A program made the translations under genes and the position numbers. Shown here one piece after another: positions 1-4,458 of a DNA stretch of 5,536 bases; positions within the stretch are counted from its first letter, which is position 1; every line of letters starts with the position of its first letter. A model generated the notes under the pieces. The model worked only from the letters and a program-made list of their open reading frames with translations. It made no database searches and was not told the DNA's origin. Location of the stretch: the NCBI GenBank assembly GCA_013298245.1, contig JAAFHD010000269.1:1-5536 (forward strand), given 5' to 3'. Source of the DNA: Alphaproteobacteria bacterium. Lineage in GTDB: Bacteria; Pseudomonadota; Alphaproteobacteria; Acetobacterales; Acetobacteraceae.

Positions 1-669
1 GCGCGGCTGGCGGGGTATTCACTGGTCACCTTCGACATGCCAGGCCATGGCAAGTCGCAACCCTGGGCGGCACCCGGCGCCTGGGCGCTGGACACCGAGC
101 TGTATTGCGCGCTGATCCTGGGTTTTCTGGACGCCTGGGGGTTCGCGGGAAAACCCGTGTTGCTGGGTGCGTCGATGTCCGGCGAAATCTGCCTGGAAAT
201 GGCGCTGCGCGCCCCCGACCGCTTCGCCCAGATCATCGCCTGCGAAGCGACCGATCACATCCCCGGCCGCCGCACGCCGTGGCCCTTGCACCCGCAGGTC
301 AACGCCATGGTCTTCACGCCCGAATGGGTCGATGGCCTGATCGCACCGCAATCCCCGGCCGAATGCGCCGCCGAAATCTGGTGGCATTACAGCCAGGGCG
401 GCTATGGCACCTTCCCCGGCGATATCCTGTTCTATTCCGGCGGCTGGGACATGCGCGACCGCGTGCAGATGATCGACACGTCACGCTGCCCGCTGACCAT
501 GCTGACCGGTGAATACGATTATTCCTGCACCGCCGAGGCCAGCGAGGCGACGGCCGCGCGTATCAAGGGCGCGCGATTCCAGCGCATGGATGGCATTGGG
601 CATTTCCCGTTCGCGGAAAACCCGGCCTTGTTCCTGGACTACCTCTTGCCCGCACTGTTGGCGGGCTGA
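1..669 (+). CDS. Alpha/beta-fold hydrolase, 3' part (5' end outside window)
   Basis: The frame is open from the first base, so the start codon lies to the left; 222 codons plus the TGA are visible. The visible protein starts just before an oxyanion-type loop, TFDMPGHGKS. It then has a nucleophile elbow GASMSG with the probable catalytic Ser at 172-174, a strand ending in GEYDYSC with the probable acid Asp at 517-519, and GIGHFPFAENP with the catalytic His at 601-603. Spacing and order are those of the alpha/beta-hydrolase catalytic triad. The elbow reads G-A-S-M-S-G where the common form is GASMGG, a tolerated small-residue change. There is no sign of a membrane anchor in the visible part, so it is probably cytoplasmic. 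Substrate cannot be told: esterase, lactonase or C-C hydrolase are all possible. It converges on the mtnD gene. Its stop codon lies inside the first copy of a tandem repeat. Confidence 0.9.
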   Translation, partial: ARLAGYSLVTFDMPGHGKSQPWAAPGAWALDTELYCALILGFLDAWGFAGKPVLLGASMSGEICLEMALRAPDRFAQIIACEATDHIPGRRTPWPLHPQVNAMVFTPEWVDGLIAPQSPAECAAEIWWHYSQGGYGTFPGDILFYSGGWDMRDRVQMIDTSRCPLTMLTGEYDYSCTAEASEATAARIKGARFQRMDGIGHFPFAENPALFLDYLLPALLAG

Positions 670-673
670 TTCA

Positions 674-698
674 CGCATCGGGCCAAAAGCCCGATGCG
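674..698. terminator. Stem-loop of repeat copy 1, possible bidirectional terminator
   Basis: A perfect 10-bp inverted repeat (cgcatcgggc / gcccgatgcg) encloses a caaaa loop five bases after the hydrolase stop. It sits between convergent genes, where a two-way transcription stop is expected. There is no T-tract after the stem on either strand, so it is not a canonical intrinsic terminator. It may instead protect 3' ends or pause polymerase for Rho. The function is inferred; the structure is seen. Confidence 0.6.
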
Positions 699-724
699 AT
701 CAGACCTGCTGACGGGCTGATTCA

Positions 725-749
725 CGCATCGGGCCAAAAGCCCGATGCG
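725..749. terminator. Stem-loop of repeat copy 2
   Basis: Identical in sequence to the copy 1 hairpin, 51 bases downstream: 10-bp stem, caaaa loop, no following T-tract. It is likely a second chance for the same transcription stop or 3'-end protection. Adjacent identical hairpins can also pair with each other, which makes the locus prone to gain or loss of copies. Confidence 0.55.
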
Positions 750-775
750 ATCAGACCTGCTGACGGGCTGATTCA

Positions 776-800
776 CGCATCAGGCCAAGATCCCGATGCG
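776..800. terminator. Degenerate stem-loop of repeat copy 3, next to mtnD stop
   Basis: The same hairpin position in the third copy carries G-to-A, A-to-G and G-to-T changes. The lower six pairs (cgcatc / gatgcg) remain, then there is an A-C mismatch and two more GC pairs, so the stem is weaker. It lies 8 bases beyond the mtnD stop codon read on the minus strand and would be the first structure met by transcripts of the tatA-mtnB-mtnD operon. Confidence 0.45.
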
Positions 801-808
801 ATCAGACC

Positions 809-1348
809 TCACGCCATGATCGCCGGAAACCGCTCCGCCATGTCGCTGCCTGTGTAGTGCGGCGTCCAGCCGGTGGTGTCGGTGAAGACGCGCAGCACAG
901 TGAAGCTGGGCTCGGTGCCGGCATCGAACCAGTGCGTCACGTTGGCGGGCACGCTGATCAGGTCGCCGGCGGTGCAATGCGCGTCATAGACGCGGCCGCC
1001 GACATGCAGCACGAAATTGCCGGCGCCCGCGTGGAAATAGCGCACCTCGTCTTCCGTGTGCGTGTGTTCCGACAGGAACTTGGCGCGCATCGCATCCTTT
1101 TGCGGGTGCGAGGGGTCGAGCTTGATGACATCGGCCGTGCCGGCACCGGTGTCGCGCAGGAAGGCGTCCAGCTGCGGCTTATAGGCGGCCAGCACGGCAT
1201 CGGCCGGCGCATCGGCCGCGATGGCGGCCTGCGGCCAGCGTTCGAAGCGCACGCCGATGGCGGACAGCGCCTTTGCAATGGTGTCACCATCCTCGGCGCG
1301 CAGTTCCAGCGCGCCGGATTTGGCGTCGCGCACGGTCAAAAGGCTCAT
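809..1348 (-). CDS. mtnD: Acireductone dioxygenase (1,2-dihydroxy-3-keto-5-methylthiopentene dioxygenase)
   Basis: A 179-residue cupin, the usual length for bacterial acireductone dioxygenase. In methionine salvage it cleaves the acireductone with O2. The Fe form gives 2-keto-4-methylthiobutyrate plus formate; the Ni form gives methylthiopropionate, formate and CO. The family metal ligands are all present: His95 and His97 in EHTHTEDE, Glu101, and His139 in VTHWFD. Other family blocks are DLISVPA, EPSFTVLRVFTD, and the C-terminal TGSDMAERFP. The chosen start at 1348 has a strong Shine-Dalgarno sequence (GGGAGG at about 1354-1359) five bases upstream, inside the end of mtnB. Its ATG overlaps the mtnB TGA as ATGA, pointing to translational coupling. 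A longer in-frame reading starting further upstream would overlap mtnB and lacks family similarity at its N-terminus. The enzyme is cytoplasmic. Confidence 0.97.
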   Translation of the reverse strand: MSLLTVRDAKSGALELRAEDGDTIAKALSAIGVRFERWPQAAIAADAPADAVLAAYKPQLDAFLRDTGAGTADVIKLDPSHPQKDAMRAKFLSEHTHTEDEVRYFHAGAGNFVLHVGGRVYDAHCTAGDLISVPANVTHWFDAGTEPSFTVLRVFTDTTGWTPHYTGSDMAERFPAIMA

Positions 1349-1962
1349 CGCAACCTCCCTTCGTGAAGTTCGCAGTCCAGCATGAATTCCAGCGCTTCGA
1401 GGCGCAACAAGGCCTCGGGCATGTCGCGGCCCCAGACATAAACGCCGTGGCCGCGAATGAGATATCCGGGCAGCGGCGCGGGTGTTGCATCCCACGCCAC
1501 ATCCACCCGTGATTGCAGGCGGGCAATATCCTGGTCATTGTCGAAAACCGGCAGTTGGATGCTGGCCTCATGTGTGGGCAGGCCTGGAAATGCCTTCAAA
1601 AGTTCATAGCCCGACAACGCGATATGGTCCCCCGCACGGCGCGACAGCACGGTGACCGGCACGGAATGGCCGTGCAACGCCGCAGCCGCGTCCGCAAAGC
1701 GCCGATAGATGCCGCAATGCAGGCCGGTTTCCGCCGATGGCCGGTGATAGGACCCGATCGCAGCGCCCGCCGCATCCACCAGCATCAACGCATTCGCGCT
1801 GAGAAAACCCTTGTGGAAGCCGGATCTGGTGATCGCGATGCGCCCATCGGCCAAGCGAACAGACAGGTTGCCCGCAGTTGCGGGCACCCAGCCGCGCGCA
1901 TCCATGCGCTGGCCGGCCTTGACGATCGCCTCGGCCGCGGGCGCGGGGATGCCCGCGCCCAT
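1345..1962 (-). CDS. mtnB: Methylthioribulose-1-phosphate dehydratase
   Basis: A 205-residue class II aldolase/adducin-fold enzyme that dehydrates 5-methylthioribulose-1-phosphate to the 2,3-diketo compound in methionine salvage. Signature blocks are visible in order: GWVPATAGNLS (24-34, phosphate-site loop), TRSGFHKG (45-52), RPSAET (74-79), HGHS with Zn ligands His97 and His99, GYELLKAF with Glu120 at the position of the catalytic Glu in the human homologue APIP, and RGHGVYVWG with the third Zn ligand His172. Length and start fit the family, whose N-terminal helix ends in ARGW. The ATG is only 6 bases after the tatA stop and has no clear Shine-Dalgarno, so translation probably depends on ribosomes arriving from tatA. 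It overlaps mtnD at its 3' end. The enzyme is cytoplasmic. Confidence 0.95.
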   Translation of the reverse strand: MGAGIPAPAAEAIVKAGQRMDARGWVPATAGNLSVRLADGRIAITRSGFHKGFLSANALMLVDAAGAAIGSYHRPSAETGLHCGIYRRFADAAAALHGHSVPVTVLSRRAGDHIALSGYELLKAFPGLPTHEASIQLPVFDNDQDIARLQSRVDVAWDATPAPLPGYLIRGHGVYVWGRDMPEALLRLEALEFMLDCELHEGRLR

Positions 1963-1968
1963 GGCGGT

Positions 1969-2262
1969 TCAGGCGGCGGGGCGGGGGCTGCCGGCAGGCG
2001 GCGCACCAGCCGCCTGGGCGGCAGGCTGCGCTTCGGCGGCCGTGGCGGTCGCACCCTGAGGGCCGGTGATGTTGCCGGCGGGCGGTGCGGAAGCGGCAGG
2101 CTGCGCCATCGTGGCGTCCTTCTCGTCTTCCTTGATGTTCGCCTTGAAGGACTTGATGCCCTTGGCCAGGTCACCCATCAGACCGCTGATCTTGTTGCCG
2201 CCGAACAGCAGCAGGATGACCAGCAGAACGACCAGCCAATGCCAGACGCTGAACGAACCCAT
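1969..2262 (-). CDS. tatA: Sec-independent twin-arginine translocase subunit TatA
   Basis: A 97-residue TatA/E protein, the subunit that assembles in the inner membrane to let folded twin-arginine substrates pass. It has the classic [10 protein letters not shown] start, a single membrane helix (about 7-20), the FGGNKIS hinge (20-26), and an amphipathic helix [14 protein letters not shown] (27-40). An acidic EDE follows, then a low-complexity Ala/Pro/Gly tail (53-97). The hinge has Ile-Ser where many TatA proteins have Leu-Pro; to my knowledge this is seen in other alphaproteobacteria. Lack of the TatB-type longer charged helix favours TatA over TatB. The Shine-Dalgarno AGAGG (2269-2273) is well placed upstream of the ATG. 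No tatB or tatC follows; instead mtnB starts 6 bases after the stop. Confidence 0.93.
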   Translation of the reverse strand: MGSFSVWHWLVVLLVILLLFGGNKISGLMGDLAKGIKSFKANIKEDEKDATMAQPAASAPPAGNITGPQGATATAAEAQPAAQAAGAPPAGSPRPAA

Positions 2263-2403
2263 GTGGTGCCTCTATCCCGTGTGAATGCACCGGGGCATGT
2301 GCCACCGGACGCCGATGCGTGCAAGCTAGTGTCGCCAAGGCCCCGGTAAAACCCCCTGCCCGGCCGGCTGGATGAAAAAGCGACAGCGGGTGCCAAAAAA
2401 CCA

Positions 2404-2432
2404 TTGCGTAACGTTCACGGTTACTCCATAGG
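2404..2432 (+). promoter_or_regulatory. Candidate promoter with inverted repeat for terC-family gene
   Basis: TTGCGT (2404-2409) and CATAGG (2427-2432) are 17 bases apart, a correct spacing, but the -10 matches the consensus at only three positions. An inverted repeat GTAAC-N7-GTTAC (2408-2424) fills the space between them, as an operator would. If this is the promoter, the mRNA leader is about 130 bases. Everything except the sequences themselves is inferred. Confidence 0.25.
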
Positions 2433-2550
2433 GCGCCCGTCCGGGCCCCTCTGGCACGCGGCGGAACCCCCGCCCCGCGCGATGTCGGACAAACGCCACC
2501 ATCAGGTGTGCGCGTCCGAGCCCGGTCTATGGCCATGCGCCCAACCTGTC

Positions 2551-2560
2551 AGAGAGAGGA
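2551..2560 (+). promoter_or_regulatory. Ribosome binding site of terC-family gene
   Basis: The purine run agagagagga ends 9 bases before the ATG at 2570 and supports that start codon. The AGAGGA core is slightly far from the start but within the workable range. Confidence 0.7.
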
Positions 2561-2569
2561 CAACGGATC

Positions 2570-3589
2570 ATGGAATTTCTGGTTGCCGAATGGATCGGCA
2601 AGCCCGTCTGGATGTGGATGGGCTTCCTGGCGATCGTGGGCGCGCTGCTCGCCTTCGACCTGGGTGTTCTGAACAAGACCGACAAGGAAATGGGTATTTC
2701 CGAGTCGCTGTGGCTTTCCGCCTTCTATATCGGCTTTTCGATGCTGTATGGCGCTGCCATCTGGTACGGTTATGACCGCGGCTGGATCACCACTGAGGAC
2801 GGCCAGCACGCTGGTTTGACCTATTTCACCGGCTTCTTCATTGAAAAAGCGCTGTCGATCGACAACGTCTTCGTGATCAGCCTGATCTTTGGCTATTTCG
2901 CCATCCCGCGGAAATACCAGTACCGCGCGCTGGTGTGGGGCATCATCGCCGTCATCATCCTGCGCGGCATCATGATCGGTGTCGGTGCGGCGCTGGTGCA
3001 GCAATATGACTGGATCCTCTACATCTTCGGCGCCTTCCTGATCGCCACCGGCATCAAGATGCTGGTCGTGCCCGAGGGCGACACCGATGTGTCGAAGAAC
3101 CCGGTCGTGAAGTTCATGACCAAGCGCATGCGCGTCACCCAGGAACTGCACGGCCAGAAGTTCTTTATCCGTGCACCGGACACGACGACCGGCAAGATGG
3201 TTGTATGGGCGACGCCGCTATTCCTGGCTCTCGTCATCATCAACATCGCGGACCTGATCTTCGCGGTGGACAGCGTGCCGGCGATCTTCGCCATCACCAC
3301 CGACACCTTCATCGTCTACACCGCCAATATCATGGCCATCCTTGGCCTGCGCGCGCTGTATTTCGCGCTGGCGGCGATGGTGCACCGCTTCGAATACCTG
3401 AAGTATGCGCTGGCGATGGTGCTGGTCTTCATCGGTGCGAAGATCTTCTGGAACAACATCGTGGGCAAGCTGAACCCCGCGATTTCGCTGGGCGTGACCT
3501 TGGCGCTGATCATCGGCGGCATTGTCTACTCGCTCTACAAGACGCGCGGCCATGCCGCGCCCGAGCCCAAGCACAACGGCGCGGACTGA
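2570..3589 (+). CDS. alx: TerC/Alx-family integral membrane protein (probable metal exporter)
   Basis: A 339-residue polytopic inner-membrane protein of the TerC family, close in length and motifs to E. coli Alx (about 320 residues), a manganese exporter. About nine membrane segments can be drawn: roughly 14-34, 46-66, 83-108, 119-141, 147-167, 211-236, 247-269, 277-297 and 303-322. Conserved acidic motifs in the membrane are present: FDLGV (Asp30), FIEKALSIDNVFV (Glu92, Asp98, Asn99), NIADLIFAVDSVPA (Asp228, Asp234), then LGLRALYFAL. A hydrophilic loop at about 168-208 carries the basic stretch TKRMR. The tail 326-339 is short and charged. Homologues also function in tellurite resistance and in loading metal into exported enzymes, so the exact substrate is open. 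It is transcribed alone, divergent from tatA, and closed by a strong terminator. Confidence 0.94.
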   Translation: MEFLVAEWIGKPVWMWMGFLAIVGALLAFDLGVLNKTDKEMGISESLWLSAFYIGFSMLYGAAIWYGYDRGWITTEDGQHAGLTYFTGFFIEKALSIDNVFVISLIFGYFAIPRKYQYRALVWGIIAVIILRGIMIGVGAALVQQYDWILYIFGAFLIATGIKMLVVPEGDTDVSKNPVVKFMTKRMRVTQELHGQKFFIRAPDTTTGKMVVWATPLFLALVIINIADLIFAVDSVPAIFAITTDTFIVYTANIMAILGLRALYFALAAMVHRFEYLKYALAMVLVFIGAKIFWNNIVGKLNPAISLGVTLALIIGGIVYSLYKTRGHAAPEPKHNGAD

Positions 3590-3615
3590 GCCACCGCCCG
3601 AAATGCTGGAAGATG

Positions 3616-3644
3616 GGCGGCGGGGGCAACCTCGCCGCCTTTTT
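3616..3644 (+). terminator. Rho-independent terminator after terC-family gene
   Basis: A 10-bp stem, 3616-3625 with 3630-3639 (one G-T wobble), is closed by a GCAA tetraloop (3626-3629) and followed directly by five T (3640-3644). It lies 26 bases after the stop codon. The GNRA loop gives extra stability. It separates the terC-family unit from the lipoprotein gene, which therefore needs its own promoter in 3645-3696; I see no convincing one there. Confidence 0.92.
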
Positions 3645-3696
3645 CATTGCCGGGTGTCGGAAATTTGTCCTTGGCGCCCTGGCGGTTTTACGCTGA

Positions 3697-4455
3697 ATGG
3701 CCGGCATGAAACCTGCGATTCTCTTGGCCGCAACCTTGGCATTGGGCGGCTGCGTCAATCGCACGGCCTGCGAACAACCCGCAGCCCCCGCCCAGGCCGC
3801 CACACCCACCGCGGAAGACCCGCGCCTGGCCCTGGCCCAGCGCGCCGCCAATGACCGCCTGCGCGCACGCCTGCGCGAAGAAGCGGCCGACCCGCGCCGC
3901 CAGCGCGGCGTGGTGGTGCATCGCCAGGCGCAGCCCGACAGCTACGCCGTCTGCGGCCAGGTCAACCCGACCGGGCGCGGCGATGACCCTTTCATGCCCT
4001 TCATCGCCATCATCACCTTCGACGGCCTGCTGCCGCGCGTCGCGGATTTCGTGGTGGGGGCGACCAGCGCGGAGGCCACGCGCGCCTATGTCGCCACGCT
4101 GGAAAACTGCTTCGCCGGTGGCGGGCAGCCGGCCGCGCGCAACCAGCGCCGCGTCATGCCGCCCTTGCCTGACCAGGACCTGACCACGCTGCGCCCGCAG
4201 CCGGCACCGGCACCGCCTCCCGCCCCCGCAGCACCCGCCGCCGCCAGCGTGCCCGCCAGCGGCAGCGTGACGGTCGGTCAGCGCAGCATCGCCAATATCC
4301 GCGCGACGCCCGGCGGCGGCGGCGAGGTCATCCGCACAGTCCCGCGCGGCGCCAGCTTGGAAGTCTTCGCGACCGCCGCCGGCGGCTGGGTGCAGGTGGG
4401 CCAGCAGGGCGCGGTCTGGGGCTGGGTGCACAATTCCCTGCTGGAGCCGCGCTGA
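3697..4455 (+). CDS. SH3-domain lipoprotein
   Basis: A 252-residue secreted protein. A lipoprotein signal (hydrophobic 7-18, lipobox LGGC) puts the lipidated Cys at 19; the next residues, Val-Asn, lack the inner-membrane retention Asp, so outer-membrane placement is likely. After a short Ala/Pro stretch comes an Arg-rich helix (about 43-70). A compact region (71-140) contains VVVHRQ, YAVCGQVN, FMPFIAIITFDG and VATLENCF, with Cys86 and Cys138 that could pair. A Pro/Ala linker (166-188) leads to a C-terminal bacterial SH3 domain (190-250: VTVGQRSIANIRATP, VPRGASLEV, GGWVQV, GWVHNSLL). Such domains usually bind peptidoglycan or other cell-wall ligands. The central region is not one I can name. 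ATG at 3706 (Met4) is an equally plausible start and gives a more typical signal peptide; neither has a good Shine-Dalgarno. It converges with the GTPase gene, only 3 bases apart. Confidence 0.82.
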   Translation: MAGMKPAILLAATLALGGCVNRTACEQPAAPAQAATPTAEDPRLALAQRAANDRLRARLREEAADPRRQRGVVVHRQAQPDSYAVCGQVNPTGRGDDPFMPFIAIITFDGLLPRVADFVVGATSAEATRAYVATLENCFAGGGQPAARNQRRVMPPLPDQDLTTLRPQPAPAPPPAPAAPAAASVPASGSVTVGQRSIANIRATPGGGGEVIRTVPRGASLEVFATAAGGWVQVGQQGAVWGWVHNSLLEPR

Positions 4456-4458
4456 ACG

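Larger units (their letters stand above)
662..809. repeat. Three tandem copies of a 51-bp stem-loop unit
   Basis: Copies are 662-712, 713-763 and 764-809. The first two are identical over all 51 bases. The third is cut to 46 bases and has three substitutions, all in the hairpin stem/loop region. Each unit starts with cgggctga, so the hydrolase TGA (667-669) is repeated at 718-720 and 769-771. Because 51 is 17 codons, all three stops are in the same frame. The last base of copy 3 is the final base of the mtnD stop codon on the other strand. The unit fills the whole convergent gap. The identity of copies 1 and 2 implies a recent duplication, with copy 3 older or under different constraint. Confidence 0.97.
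2263..2569. other. Divergent intergenic region between tatA and terC-family gene
   Basis: 307 bases without a supportable gene. It must hold the promoters of the tatA-mtnB-mtnD operon (leftward) and of the terC-family gene (rightward). On the minus strand the best tatA candidate I can see is TTTTAC (2346-2351), 17 bases, TAGCTT (2323-2328), which is a weak match and little better than chance. Two A-runs (2374-2378 and 2395-2400) lie in the middle and may mark the intrinsically AT-richer promoter core. A GC-rich hairpin (GGCGG 2460-2464 with CCGCC 2470-2474) lies in the presumed terC leader. I see no conserved riboswitch core. Confidence 0.7.

Noticed and set aside
662..809. Repeat array as a CRISPR
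   Set aside because: The three units are directly adjacent with no unique spacers, contain a gene's stop codon, and have no cas gene nearby.
809..1495. Longer N-terminal form of MtnD starting near 1495
   Set aside because: The extra residues overlap mtnB, have no similarity to the family and lack the strong ribosome site that precedes the ATG at 1348; the shorter form has the family's exact length.
1513..2349. Long plus-strand reading frame (278 codons)
   Set aside because: It lies antisense to mtnB and tatA, both clearly real; its composition (Arg/Gly/Ala-rich, no domain) is typical of shadow frames in GC-rich DNA.
2433..2569. yybP-ykoY (Mn2+) riboswitch in the terC-family leader
   Set aside because: This class often precedes Alx-type genes, so I looked for its conserved loop sequences, but found nothing like them. 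A covariance-model scan would settle it.
2549..3151. Minus-strand frame (200 codons) opposite the terC-family gene
   Set aside because: The plus strand encodes a clear membrane protein with family motifs; the reverse frame is Asp/His-rich, as expected for the complement of hydrophobic codons.
3665..3706. Promoter TTGTCC with a TTACGC or TTTTAC -10 giving a leaderless lipoprotein mRNA
   Set aside because: With 17-base spacing the -10 hardly matches; with the better -10 the spacing is 15. It is not distinguishable from chance.
3688..4431. Minus-strand reading frame (247 codons) opposite the SH3 lipoprotein
   Set aside because: The plus strand has a lipobox, an SH3 domain and a plausible start; the opposite frame is His/Arg/Gly-rich without recognisable features.
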